Below, in pieces: positions 37,488 through 46,811 of a stretch of 64,000 nt of DNA. Below the pieces are notes generated by a model, which was not told where the DNA came from, searched no databases, and worked only from the letters and a program-made list of their open reading frames with translations. Source of the DNA: 2-02-FULL-55-14 sp964473365 (GTDB taxonomy: Bacteria; Bacteroidota; Ignavibacteria; UBA10030). The DNA lies in NCBI GenBank assembly GCA_964473365.1, contig CAYYOV010000003.1:1-64000 (forward strand), written 5' to 3'. Position 1 is the stretch's first letter; every line of letters begins with the position of its first letter. A program made the translations under genes and the position numbers.

Positions 37488-38804
37488 ATGAAAGACAAGC
37501 GTGAATACATCAAGCACATGAAGCCGGAAAGCCTGATGATGTCGTACGGGTACAAACCGGAATGGTCCGAAGGTTCAGTGAAGTCTCCCATTTTTCAGAC
37601 GTCGACCTTTACCTTCAAGACCGCCGAAGAAGGGAAAGCCCACTTCGAGCTTGCGTACGGAAAGCGCACGTTGGGTCCGGACGAAGAGCCCGGCCTGGTC
37701 TACACGCGCATCAATAACCCTGATATCGAGATCCTGGAAGACCGGCTGTGTCTGTGGGACGGCGCAGAGGCGTGTGCGGCATTCGCCAGCGGCATGGCGG
37801 CGATCAGCACGACCTTGCTGGAATTTCTCCAGCCGGGCGACCTCGTTGCCTTCTGCGAGCCATTGTACGGCGGGACTGAGCACTTCTTGCGTGAATTCCT
37901 CCCGAAGATGGACGTCGAGGCGGTGAGTTTTCTCCCAGGGCAGACGATCGACGATGTGCGGAAGGTCATCACGAAGACAGGAAAAGCCGACAAGCTCGCG
38001 ATGCTCTACTTCGAGTCCCCGGCCAACCCGACGAATGGGCTCGTGGACATCGAGATGGTCGTGAAGCTCGCAAAGGAATTCTCGACCAAAGACCGAAAGG
38101 TGCTGACGGCCATCGACAACACGTTCCTTGGCCCCATCTTCCAGCAGCCGATAAAATTGGGCGTGGACCTCGTCATCTACTCGGCAACGAAGTACATCGG
38201 CGGACACAGCGACGTGATCGCCGGGGCCACGCTCGGTACGACCGAGCATATCGGCCGGGTCAAGGCGCTGCGATCGATGTTGGGCACCATGGTCGGCGCC
38301 CACACTGGTTGGCTGTTGATGCGCTCGCTCGAGACGTTGAAACCCCGGATGTTGCTCCAATGCGAGAACGCCAAGAAAGTCGCTGAATGGTTGGCCGCTC
38401 ATCCGAAGGTCCGCAAGGTATACTATCCCGGCCTCTTGAAACCGGGTGATCCGCAGTACGACATCTACAAGCGGCAATGCACGGCCCCCGGAGCGATGAT
38501 CAGCTTCGACATTCAGGGTGGTGAACGCGAGGCCTTCCGGTTCCTCAATTCCATGAAGCTCATCAAGCTGGCCGTCAGCCTGGGCAGCACCGAATCGTTG
38601 GCCGAGCATCCGTTCTCGATGACGCACTGCGGCGTCGACGATGCGGTCAAGAACCACATCGGCATCACCGAAAGCCTGATCCGTCTGTCCGTCGGCGTCG
38701 AGGACCCCGACGACCTCATCTGGGACATCGACCAAGCGTTGAAGCACGTCGAGACGACGGGCGGAACGCGCGTCGGAGCGGGAGCCGCGGAGGGCGTGCA
38801 ATGA
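37488..38804 (+). CDS. Cys/Met metabolism PLP-dependent enzyme (cystathionine gamma-synthase/lyase family)
   Basis: Fold-type I PLP enzyme of 438 residues. The PLP lysine is Lys235 in YSATKYIGGHSDVIAG, preceded by the AIDNTFLGP segment that holds the pyridine nitrogen with Asp210. The position of the methionine gamma-lyase cysteine (Cys116 in Pseudomonas) is Gly129 in PLYGGTEHF, so efficient methionine gamma-lyase activity is less likely than cystathionine gamma-synthase or O-acyl-homoserine sulfhydrylase activity. An insertion around residues 55-70 (KRTLGPDEEPGL) is a subfamily trait. GAGAGG lies seven bases before ATG. It overlaps the next gene by four bases. Confidence 0.88.
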   Translation: MKDKREYIKHMKPESLMMSYGYKPEWSEGSVKSPIFQTSTFTFKTAEEGKAHFELAYGKRTLGPDEEPGLVYTRINNPDIEILEDRLCLWDGAEACAAFASGMAAISTTLLEFLQPGDLVAFCEPLYGGTEHFLREFLPKMDVEAVSFLPGQTIDDVRKVITKTGKADKLAMLYFESPANPTNGLVDIEMVVKLAKEFSTKDRKVLTAIDNTFLGPIFQQPIKLGVDLVIYSATKYIGGHSDVIAGATLGTTEHIGRVKALRSMLGTMVGAHTGWLLMRSLETLKPRMLLQCENAKKVAEWLAAHPKVRKVYYPGLLKPGDPQYDIYKRQCTAPGAMISFDIQGGEREAFRFLNSMKLIKLAVSLGSTESLAEHPFSMTHCGVDDAVKNHIGITESLIRLSVGVEDPDDLIWDIDQALKHVETTGGTRVGAGAAEGVQ

Positions 38805-40684
38805 CGCGGCTGCATGTGGCCGTCGCCTTGCTGCTGATGACGGCGGCAGGCGGGCGAACGGCTCTGGCCCAGACAAGCGAAGAACAGGTCAAGGGGACGT
38901 ATGAGAAAGAAGAGGTCCGGATCCCGATGCGCGACGGGATACGACTCTTCACACAGATCTATCGTCCGCGGGACACGAGCCGCGTCTATCCGATCCTCTT
39001 CATGCGGACCGTCTACAGCATCCGGCCGTACGGTCCCGACGCTTACCGGTCATCGCTCGGTCCTTCGACGCTGCTTCAGAACGACGGGTACATCTTCGTC
39101 TACCAGGATGTACGCGGCAAATTCATGTCGGAGGGATCGTTCGACTTCATGCGTCCGCACAAGGCGCAGAAGCGAGGACCGCAGGACACCGACGAGAGCT
39201 CCGACACCTACGACACCATCGATTGGCTCGTGAAGCATGTCCGGGGACACAACGGCCGGGTCGGAATGTGGGGCATCTCGTATCCAGGCTTCCAGGCAGC
39301 GATGGGCACGATCGATTCACACCCTGCACTCAAAGCCGTTTCACCGCAGGCCCCAATGGCCGACACATACATCGGGGACGACTTTCACCACAACGGCGCG
39401 TTCTGGCTCATCCACGCCTTCGGCTGGCTGTGGTTCACGGCCCCGATGTTCACCGACAGCGCGGCCCTCGTCCAGCGACCGCCGGCAGACCAGTTTCCGA
39501 CGCCCGATGGCTATGACTATTTCCTGAATGACATCGGTCCGCTCTCCAATGTCGATCGGACCTTCTACCGCGGTCGCGTGCCGATCTGGCGCGAGTTCAT
39601 GCAGCATGGCGACTACGATTCTTACTGGCAGGCGCGGAATATCCTTCCCCATCTCGGGCGTGCGACTCCGGCCGTGATGACGGTGGGAGGATGGTTCGAT
39701 TCGGAGGACAAATACGGCGCCGTCAATGTCTACCGGAATATCGAACGGCGTTCACCGGGCGCGCGCAATATCCTGGTCTGGGGTCCGTGGCATCACGGCG
39801 GCTGGGCCCGGGTGGATGGCGACACACTCGGAAATATCCGGTTCAGCCAGAAGACCAGCTTGTGGTATCGGGAACAGATCGAACGACGCTTCTTCGACGC
39901 ACACCTCAAGGGCGACGGCAGAGACTCGCTCGCTGAGGTGACCGCATTCATGACGGGCGAGAATGAGTGGCGCTCGTTCGATGCCTGGCCGCCTTCCTCT
40001 GTCGTGCCAACGCCGCTGTATCTGCGGGAGGGGAATGCATTGTCCTTTGCTCCGCCCACAGCCTCCGGAGCCTTCGATGCGTACGTGAGCGACCCAGCAA
40101 AGCCAGTCCCCTTCACGGCACAGACGACGATGTCGATGGGCCACGTCTATATGGTCGAAGATCAGCGGTTCGCCGCAACGCGGCCGGATGTGCTCGTCTA
40201 CCAGTCCGAGGCGTTGACCGAGGACCTGACCATCGCCGGGGCCGTGACCGTCGAACTGGAGGGCTCGACGAGCGGCACCGACTGCGACTGGATGGTGAAG
40301 CTTATCGACGTCTACCCACGGTCGGCTCCCGACCCCAACCCGAATCCGCAAGGGGTCCGGATGGGAGGATTTCAGATGCTCCTGGCCGGCGAAGCCTTCC
40401 GGTCAAAATATCGTGAGAGTTTCGAACGTCCGACGGCGATGCGCCCAGACACACCGGAGCGGATCCGGTTCGACTTGCCGGAGAAGCTTCATCGGTTCAA
40501 GGCGGGTCATCGGATCATGGTGCAGGTCCAGAGCACGTGGTTCCCGCTCGTCGACCGGAACACCGGGACATTTCAAGACCTCTATTCGGCCAAGCAGTCC
40601 GACTATCGTCCGACCACGCAGAAGGTCCATCGATCTGCCAAACACGCAACGCGATTGGTTCTCCCGGTGCTGAAGGACCGCTGA
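38801..40684 (+). CDS. Secreted CocE/NonD family hydrolase (first of two)
   Basis: Alpha/beta-hydrolase of the cocaine esterase/X-Pro dipeptidyl-peptidase group, 627 residues. A signal peptide ends near ALAQ (residue 24). The catalytic serine is Ser160 in GMWGISYPGFQ; the S15 domain starts IPMRDGIRLFTQIYRPRD, and the C-terminal jelly-roll (X-Pro dipeptidyl-peptidase C-terminal) domain includes STSGTDCDWMVKLIDVYP and ends with MVQVQSTWFPLVDRN. GGAGG is seven bases upstream of ATG. Substrates could be proline-containing peptides, acyl esters or amides; the sequence does not decide. A paralogue follows at 41233. Confidence 0.9.
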   Translation: MTRLHVAVALLLMTAAGGRTALAQTSEEQVKGTYEKEEVRIPMRDGIRLFTQIYRPRDTSRVYPILFMRTVYSIRPYGPDAYRSSLGPSTLLQNDGYIFVYQDVRGKFMSEGSFDFMRPHKAQKRGPQDTDESSDTYDTIDWLVKHVRGHNGRVGMWGISYPGFQAAMGTIDSHPALKAVSPQAPMADTYIGDDFHHNGAFWLIHAFGWLWFTAPMFTDSAALVQRPPADQFPTPDGYDYFLNDIGPLSNVDRTFYRGRVPIWREFMQHGDYDSYWQARNILPHLGRATPAVMTVGGWFDSEDKYGAVNVYRNIERRSPGARNILVWGPWHHGGWARVDGDTLGNIRFSQKTSLWYREQIERRFFDAHLKGDGRDSLAEVTAFMTGENEWRSFDAWPPSSVVPTPLYLREGNALSFAPPTASGAFDAYVSDPAKPVPFTAQTTMSMGHVYMVEDQRFAATRPDVLVYQSEALTEDLTIAGAVTVELEGSTSGTDCDWMVKLIDVYPRSAPDPNPNPQGVRMGGFQMLLAGEAFRSKYRESFERPTAMRPDTPERIRFDLPEKLHRFKAGHRIMVQVQSTWFPLVDRNTGTFQDLYSAKQSDYRPTTQKVHRSAKHATRLVLPVLKDR

Positions 40685-40687
40685 TCG

Positions 40688-41236
40688 ATGGATGGGCCGC
40701 ATCGAGCAGCTGCACCGGGTCCCCTCAATGTCCGCCCGAGGATCACCGTCGAGCGGACGGGGACCGACACCGTGCTCGATGGGCTGGCTCTTGCCGGATG
40801 GTTGAGCGGCATCGCCGCTGTTGTCTTCTCCTGGCCTGAACTGCCCGAGCGTCTGCCGATGCATTTCGACCTCGCCGGGGAACCGAATCGATGGGGACCT
40901 CGATGGGAACTTTTTGTTCCCATGGGGATCAGCTTCATCCTGCACGTCGGCACAGCGATCCTCACGAAGTTCCCTCATGCGTATAACTACCTGGTCGAGA
41001 TCACGCCGGAGAACGCGCCGCGCCAATATACACTCGCGGTCCGACTTGTCCGTTCGGTCAATGTCGTAGTGCAGTGGCTATTTGCGGCCGTCACGTGGAC
41101 CATTCTGAAGGCGGCGCAAGGCCAGGCACATCCGGGCATCTGGCTCATCCCGACGCTCGTTGCGGGGACATTTGTGCTTCTGATCATCTATCTCATCCAA
41201 GCATCATCCGACCAGACCTCACGGAGGCCTTCATGA
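40688..41236 (+). CDS. DUF1648 domain membrane protein
   Basis: A 182-residue protein with about four hydrophobic segments. The DUF1648 signature LPERLPMHFDLAGEPNRWGP lies near residues 52-71, between the first and second membrane segments. Related domains occur in SdpI-type immunity proteins and in standalone proteins of unknown function. It sits between two CocE paralogues, three bases after the first and overlapping the second by four bases, so it is probably co-translated. Whether it protects the cell from, or helps export of, the hydrolases is speculation. Confidence 0.8.
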   Translation: MDGPHRAAAPGPLNVRPRITVERTGTDTVLDGLALAGWLSGIAAVVFSWPELPERLPMHFDLAGEPNRWGPRWELFVPMGISFILHVGTAILTKFPHAYNYLVEITPENAPRQYTLAVRLVRSVNVVVQWLFAAVTWTILKAAQGQAHPGIWLIPTLVAGTFVLLIIYLIQASSDQTSRRPS

Positions 41237-43110
41237 ACCGTCGTTCTGTCGTTGCCCTTCTCATCGCGGCCTTCTCCATTGCCGCATGTGCACAGGAGAA
41301 GTTCGAGATCAAGGCACACTACTCGAAGCGCGAGGTCTCGATACCCATGCGGGACGGGGTGAAGCTGTTCACGAGCATCTACCTTCCCAAGGACACGGCG
41401 CGGGCGTATGCCATCCTCCTGACGCGCACACCCTACTCGGTCGCACCATACGGTCCGGATGCGTATCCGGGGTTCGCCGGCAATCAGCGGGCACGCTACT
41501 TCCGGGACGGCTACATCATCGTCTACCAGGACGTGCGTGGACGGTACATGTCCGAAGGAACCTTCGAGAACGTCCGGCCGCACAATCCCTCCAAGACGTC
41601 GGCCAATGATATCGACGAAAGCTCCGATACCTACGACACGGTCGACTGGCTGGTCAAGAACCTGCCGCATACCAACGGCCGCGTCGGGATCAGCGGCATC
41701 TCCTATCCGGGATTCTACACGTGGATGGGAACGCTCAGCGGACATCCCGCCGTGAAGGCGACGTCACCCCAGGCTCCGGTGTCGCAGTGGATGTCGGGCG
41801 ACGACTTCTTCCACAACGGTGCGTTCCTCCTGCCCCATGCGTTCAATTTCTACTCCTGGTTCGGATGGCCAAGGCCTGCGCCGAAATCGGAACCGGACCA
41901 GTTCTTCGACCACGGCACGCCGGATGAATACGACTTCTTTCTGCGCCTCGGCGCCTTGCGGAACGCCAACGTTCGGTTCTTCCACGACAGCGTCGCGTTC
42001 TGGAACACCCTCATGGCCAATGGCCAATGGAACGATTTCTGGGCACAGAGAAGCATTCTGCCGCACCTCAAGGACTTGAAGCCTGCCGTCCTCGTGGTAG
42101 GAGGATGGTTCGACACCGAGAACTTGTACGGCGCCCTGCATTCATACGGTTCAGCCGAGCGTCAATCAGCAGGGTCGGATGTACGATTGGTGATGGGGCC
42201 CTGGTACCATGGGCAATGGAACAACGAGTCGGGCGATTCCCTGGGGATGATCCAATGGGGCGCCTCAACGAGCGCCTTCTACACCGACAGCGTTGAAGCG
42301 CCGTTCTTTGCGCACTATCTCTATGATGCCCCGGCCCCGAAATTGGCGGAGGCCACCGTCTTCAACACGGGCACGAAAACATGGCATCGCATGAATGTCT
42401 GGCCGCCACGCGGTGGTCTGGATCTGCGGATGTACTTGAATCAACGGGGACAGCTCACCTTCACTCCCCCAGTCCGTAGTGCCACCGCATATGACGAGTA
42501 CGTCAGCGACCCTTCCCGACCGGTGCCCTATACGAATGCCGTAGGCCACTGGTACACGCCGTCGTTCATGCTGGAGGACCAGCGGTTCGCCTCCCGCCGA
42601 CCGGACGTGCTCGTCTATACATCCGAAATCCTGAACGAAGACATCACCGTCGCCGGTCCCATTTCAGTGGATCTGACGGCCTCGACCTCCGGAACGGACT
42701 GCGATTGGGTGGTCAAGGTGATCGACGTCTATCCGGACCGAATGGGAGACGCCGCGACACCGTTCTCCTATCAAGGCTCAGGCCCCGCCCTGGGAGGATA
42801 CCAAATGCTCGTCCGGGGAGACGTGTTGCGCGGGAAGTTCCGGAACAGCCTCTCGAAGCCGGAACCGTTCAAGCCAAACACACCGACCAACGTGGCCTTT
42901 GACCTTCAGGACATCTTCCATACGTTCCAGAAGGGACACCGGATCATGATCCAGGTCCAAAGCACCTGGTTCCCGATGATCGACCGCAATCCTGGCATCT
43001 TCACGGACATCTACAAGGCCACGGATGCTGATTTCCGACCGACGACGCAGCGGGTGTACCGGACCGAAGGCAGGGTCTCGTCCATAACGTTCCGGCGCCT
43101 TTCACCTTAG
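41233..43110 (+). CDS. Secreted CocE/NonD family hydrolase (second of two)
   Basis: Paralogue of the gene at 38801; 625 residues from ATG 41233, which overlaps the DUF1648 stop as ATGA (the open frame extends upstream inside that gene and is ignored). The signal sequence ends SIAACAQ; Cys19 fits a lipobox (IAAC), so this copy may be a lipoprotein while the first is soluble. Catalytic Ser157 is in GISGISYPGF. The remaining motifs parallel the first copy: SIPMRDGVKLFTSIYLPKD, STSGTDCDWVVKVIDVYPD and MIQVQSTWFPMIDRNPG. Tandem duplication followed by divergence is the simple reading. Confidence 0.9.
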   Translation: MNRRSVVALLIAAFSIAACAQEKFEIKAHYSKREVSIPMRDGVKLFTSIYLPKDTARAYAILLTRTPYSVAPYGPDAYPGFAGNQRARYFRDGYIIVYQDVRGRYMSEGTFENVRPHNPSKTSANDIDESSDTYDTVDWLVKNLPHTNGRVGISGISYPGFYTWMGTLSGHPAVKATSPQAPVSQWMSGDDFFHNGAFLLPHAFNFYSWFGWPRPAPKSEPDQFFDHGTPDEYDFFLRLGALRNANVRFFHDSVAFWNTLMANGQWNDFWAQRSILPHLKDLKPAVLVVGGWFDTENLYGALHSYGSAERQSAGSDVRLVMGPWYHGQWNNESGDSLGMIQWGASTSAFYTDSVEAPFFAHYLYDAPAPKLAEATVFNTGTKTWHRMNVWPPRGGLDLRMYLNQRGQLTFTPPVRSATAYDEYVSDPSRPVPYTNAVGHWYTPSFMLEDQRFASRRPDVLVYTSEILNEDITVAGPISVDLTASTSGTDCDWVVKVIDVYPDRMGDAATPFSYQGSGPALGGYQMLVRGDVLRGKFRNSLSKPEPFKPNTPTNVAFDLQDIFHTFQKGHRIMIQVQSTWFPMIDRNPGIFTDIYKATDADFRPTTQRVYRTEGRVSSITFRRLSP

Positions 43111-43160
43111 ACAATTGAACGTGCACGCTCATCACCATCGACCATCGCAGGAGCACGATC

Positions 43161-44480
43161 ATGCGGACGCTTGAAGCACCGTGGAATCGCCGTGATTTCC
43201 TGGCCAACGTCGGCAAGGGCCTCGGACTGGCCACGCTGGCCTCTCCGATCGTAGGTTCAATGTTCAACGACCTTCAGGCTGCGTCACACCGCTCGAGCCA
43301 CCTCTCGCCATGGGAAGCAGCGCGCGACGAGGACTTCTGGTTCGAGATCCAGCGCTCGTTCAGCATTACGCGCGGCATCACCAACTTGAACAACGGCGGG
43401 GTCTCGCCATCTCCTCGGATCGTGACGGAAGCCTTCGTCCGGTACATCTGGCAGCAAGAGGATGTCACTGCCTACACAATGTGGCAGATCCTGGAGCCGC
43501 AGAGCGAAACAATCCGCACCGGCCTTGCAGAGGAATTCGGCTGCGATCGGGAAGAGATTGCCATCACGCGGAATGTTTCTGACGGTCTCGAAGCGGTCCT
43601 CTTCGGCCTCGGGCTTGCGTCCGGCGACGAGGTCCTTACGACCAATCAGGATTATCCACGGATGCTGAATACGCTGAAGCAACGGGCACGACGGGATGGC
43701 ATCGTCCTGAAGCAGATCAGCATCCCTGCCCCTCCGAAGTCCCTGGACGAGATCACACAGGCATTCGAGCGGGCGATCACGTCGAGAACGAAGGTCATTC
43801 TCATCTGTCACATGATCAACCTCACCGGTCAGATCCTGCCCGTAAAGGACATCTGCCGGATGGCGCGCGCCAAAGGTATCGAGGTGGTCGTCGACGGCGC
43901 ACACACATTCGCCCACATGGACTTCAAACAGAAGGACCTCGACTGCGACTTCTACGCCACCAGTCTGCACAAGTGGTGTTTTGCGCCCAAGGGAACCGGA
44001 TTCTTGTACGTGAAGAAAGAAAAGATCCCTCGCATCTGGCCGTTGATGGCTGCGGACGCCGCGCAGGACAACGACATCCGCAAGTTCGAAGAGATCGGTA
44101 CCCATCCCGCAGCCCCCCGGCTGGCGATCGGCGAGGCACTTCTGTATCATCGTGGGATCGGAGCGAAACGGAAGGAAGAACGGCTGCGCTACTTGAAGGA
44201 CTACTGGGTCAACCAGCTCAAAGACCTGCCCAACGTCCGGTTCCATACCTCCATGTCGCCCGATCAATCATGCGGATTGGCGAACGTGGAGATCACGGGG
44301 ATCGAGCCAGGACCGATCGGGTCATACCTGATGGACAAACACAAGATCTTCACCACGCCGATCGTGCATCCGGAGTTCAAGGGACTTCGCATCACTCCAA
44401 GCGTCTACACGACACTTGCTGAGCTCGACCGATTCTGCGGCGTCATGACCGGCATCGCCAAGAAAGGACTCCCCAAGTAG
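43161..44480 (+). CDS. Tat-exported class V aminotransferase-fold protein
   Basis: A 439-residue PLP enzyme of the cysteine desulfurase/isopenicillin N epimerase superfamily with an unusual export signal: the Tat motif NRRDFLANVGKG (residues 9-20) is followed by a hydrophobic stretch to about residue 35. Predicted PLP contacts are Asp245 in VVVDGAHTFAH and Lys271 in ATSLHKWCFAPKGTG. Folding with PLP in the cytoplasm before export would explain Tat use. AGGAG lies eight bases before ATG. Reaction unknown; an extracytoplasmic amino-acid epimerase or lyase acting near the secreted hydrolases is possible inference. Confidence 0.88.
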   Translation: MRTLEAPWNRRDFLANVGKGLGLATLASPIVGSMFNDLQAASHRSSHLSPWEAARDEDFWFEIQRSFSITRGITNLNNGGVSPSPRIVTEAFVRYIWQQEDVTAYTMWQILEPQSETIRTGLAEEFGCDREEIAITRNVSDGLEAVLFGLGLASGDEVLTTNQDYPRMLNTLKQRARRDGIVLKQISIPAPPKSLDEITQAFERAITSRTKVILICHMINLTGQILPVKDICRMARAKGIEVVVDGAHTFAHMDFKQKDLDCDFYATSLHKWCFAPKGTGFLYVKKEKIPRIWPLMAADAAQDNDIRKFEEIGTHPAAPRLAIGEALLYHRGIGAKRKEERLRYLKDYWVNQLKDLPNVRFHTSMSPDQSCGLANVEITGIEPGPIGSYLMDKHKIFTTPIVHPEFKGLRITPSVYTTLAELDRFCGVMTGIAKKGLPK

Positions 44481-44563
44481 GCACCTATCGGGTTCACCGG
44501 TAGCGACAGCTACAGCCGTAATTGTTCTAATTCCTATCTTCTCACGTACTCATGGAGAATCAT

Positions 44564-45409
44564 ATGCACAACCGTCTCGCGATCCTCGTTCTGGGGATCA
44601 TTGTCAGTTTGCCGCTCGTGGCGCAAGTACCTGCAGTTCGCGTGAGTCCGTACGCTGAGGTGAAACAACGTATCGGACTGACAGACGTGAATGTCAACTA
44701 TCATCGTCCCGGTGTGAAGGGCCGAACGATCTGGGGCGACCTGTTGAAGTACGGCGACGTGTGGCGGGTAGGCGCAAATGAACCGACGATCCTCACGACC
44801 TCAGATTCCCTCGTCGTGGGCGGAAAGACGATCGCTCCCGGTTCCTACCGGCTGGCCGTCATCCCGGCATCGTCCGGACCTTGGACCTTCATCTTCAACT
44901 CTGAAGTGAAGAACTGGGGCACGGTGTACGACTCCACGTACGATGTCCTGCGTCTTTCTGTAGCTCCTACCGCAGCCCCGCACGAAGAGTGGATGTCGTT
45001 CGGCTTTGATGAACTGACCGCCTCCAGTGCCGTGCTCGTCCTTCGCTGGGAGAAGGTCGCACTCCGTGTGCCGTTGACCGTCAACACCGCCGGTAAGTTC
45101 GCAATGTTGTCGCGGTCCGCGACGGGCACGGTCCTCGGGACGCTCATGGCACATGCGCGCTTCTTGCTCGACAATGGCGGAGATCTCGCTCAAGCAGAGA
45201 AGCTCGCAGATCAGGCCAATGCAATGCAGGAAGGCGCTGGCTCACTTCGACTGAAGGCCGAGATCCAGGGGAAACAAGGGAAATATGCCAACGCCGTGAA
45301 GACGGCCGAGAAAGCCATCCAGGTCGGCAAAGCGTCCAACCCCAGCTTCAATCCGGCAGCGTTGAACACGTTGATCAAGGAGTGGAAGGAAAAGGAAGGG
45401 AAGAAGTAG
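44564..45409 (+). CDS. Exported DUF2911 protein
   Basis: A 281-residue protein with a signal peptide (MHNRLAILVLGIIVSLPLVA). The DUF2911 domain spans about residues 25-175: VKQRIGLTDVNVNYHRPGVK, GRTIWGDLLKYGDVWRVGAN and GGKTIAPGSYRLAVIP are all typical. The remaining 100 residues are helical and TPR-like (LAQAEKLADQANAMQEGAGS, KYANAVKTAEKAIQVGK). I prefer ATG 44564 to ATG 44552 because GGAG lies six bases before it. DUF2911 has no assigned function. It is the last gene of the plus-strand block and is followed by a strong terminator. Confidence 0.85.
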   Translation: MHNRLAILVLGIIVSLPLVAQVPAVRVSPYAEVKQRIGLTDVNVNYHRPGVKGRTIWGDLLKYGDVWRVGANEPTILTTSDSLVVGGKTIAPGSYRLAVIPASSGPWTFIFNSEVKNWGTVYDSTYDVLRLSVAPTAAPHEEWMSFGFDELTASSAVLVLRWEKVALRVPLTVNTAGKFAMLSRSATGTVLGTLMAHARFLLDNGGDLAQAEKLADQANAMQEGAGSLRLKAEIQGKQGKYANAVKTAEKAIQVGKASNPSFNPAALNTLIKEWKEKEGKK

Positions 45410-45442
45410 GACGCCTCTCGCGGTCCACGGGTCCAACAGCAT

Positions 45443-45469
45443 AGGGCGGCTTCGGCCGCCCTTTCTATT
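45443..45469 (+). terminator. Rho-independent terminator
   Basis: Perfect eight-base GC-rich stem AGGGCGGC (45443-45450) and GCCGCCCT (45455-45462) closed by a TTCG tetraloop, followed by TTCTATT. It lies 33 bases after the DUF2911 stop and immediately before the convergent ClC gene, whose stop it abuts, so it separates the two converging transcripts. Confidence 0.85.
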
Positions 45470-46811
45470 GATCCTCGCTCGGGATCTGATCGGCGGGATG
45501 GAAGCTCCTCACGCGCGACCGGCCGATGATGAAAGCGGCGAAGACTGAAGCGAATAAGAGTGGAAGGATCAGCTCATAATTCTGACTGATCTCGAAGACG
45601 AGGATGGCCGCTGTCAGAGGGATGCGATATGTTCCCGCGAGCAAGGCCGCAGTGCACACCAGAGCATAGAGCCCCGGATTGATACCGGGGATCACGAGCG
45701 AAAGAAGTGTGCCGACGCTGAAGCCGAAAAGCGCTCCCGCCTTCAGCACGGGCGCGAATGTCCCACCCGAACCGCCGCTGCCGATCGTGAAAGCGGCCGA
45801 GACGGGTTTGATGAGCACCGATAATGCCGCGATGAGGAGGACACCATGCCCGCGGATGGCCTCGTTGACAGGATCGTAGGTAGTTTCGAGCATCGTCGGA
45901 AGGAACGCTACGAGAATGCCGGCTCCCAATCCCCCGATGGCCGGCCGAATGACCTCAGGCCACCGACGCACGATGTGGCGCGTTCGTTCCTCCCACCAAC
46001 GGAATGCCCGGAGAAAATACAAAGCGATCCCTCCGCTGGCCATACCTGCGATGGCGAGGATCACGAGATCCGTGATCGCCACCGAGGCATATGCGGGGCT
46101 CACAAGAATGCTTTCGTTGCCGAGGAATAGTCGGACCACCGCCGTCGACATGACCGAGGAGACGACGAGAGGAATGAAATTCCTTAGTTGAAGGTCCCGA
46201 TGGATCAATTCGACAGCGAATAGCACGCCACCTAATGGTGCGTTGAAGATCCCGCTTATGGCAGCAGCCGTTCCCGCCCCGACCAGGGTACGATGTTGGG
46301 GCTGACGCAGACGGAACAATCGCGCCAACGCACTACCGACGGAGGCCCCGACGACGACGGTCGGTGCCTCACGCCCCGCACCTCCACCCGAGCCGATCGA
46401 GAACGCGGCGGTCAGAATGGCCTTGAGCGATCCCCGGTGGTCGATCAAGTCCGTGCGTCCTTGCACTGATCGTTCCACAGTAAGCAGGTCGTCGTCTGGC
46501 ACCTTTGCGAAGATCGTCGAACGCAGGATCCCCACGGCAAGCCCCCCTGCCGCAGTGATCACAGGAATCAGGAGAAACCGGAGCCAACCCGAAGAGCTGG
46601 CCTGCACGAAGAAGCCCTTGAAGAATCCACCAGCAGATGCGACCGCGCTGTGGAACACAACGACAGACCCGCCGACGGCGATCCCCACGAGCGCGGCCAT
46701 GGCAAGGAGTCCCGCTTCACTGTGGCGTTGGTCCGGTAATGCCGAGATCGTCGACCAGGTGCGCCCGGTGGCAGCGCGAAGCGCTTCGGCCCATGCCCTC
46801 CTGTCAGGCAT
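45465..46811 (-). CDS. ClC family chloride channel/transporter
   Basis: Polytopic ClC protein of 448 residues without C-terminal CBS domains. Filter motifs are visible: GSGGGAGREAPTVVVGASVG (residues 140-159), which holds the gating glutamate Glu148, and GSGGSGGTFAPVLKAG in the second half. The first filter is GSGGG rather than GSGIP, a variation found in the wider EriC-like group; whether it is a channel, a Cl-/H+ exchanger or a fluoride-type carrier cannot be fixed. Its ATG overlaps the SSS gene by eight bases; it is the last gene of the minus-strand operon. Confidence 0.88.
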   Translation of the reverse strand: MPDRRAWAEALRAATGRTWSTISALPDQRHSEAGLLAMAALVGIAVGGSVVVFHSAVASAGGFFKGFFVQASSSGWLRFLLIPVITAAGGLAVGILRSTIFAKVPDDDLLTVERSVQGRTDLIDHRGSLKAILTAAFSIGSGGGAGREAPTVVVGASVGSALARLFRLRQPQHRTLVGAGTAAAISGIFNAPLGGVLFAVELIHRDLQLRNFIPLVVSSVMSTAVVRLFLGNESILVSPAYASVAITDLVILAIAGMASGGIALYFLRAFRWWEERTRHIVRRWPEVIRPAIGGLGAGILVAFLPTMLETTYDPVNEAIRGHGVLLIAALSVLIKPVSAAFTIGSGGSGGTFAPVLKAGALFGFSVGTLLSLVIPGINPGLYALVCTAALLAGTYRIPLTAAILVFEISQNYELILPLLFASVFAAFIIGRSRVRSFHPADQIPSEDQ

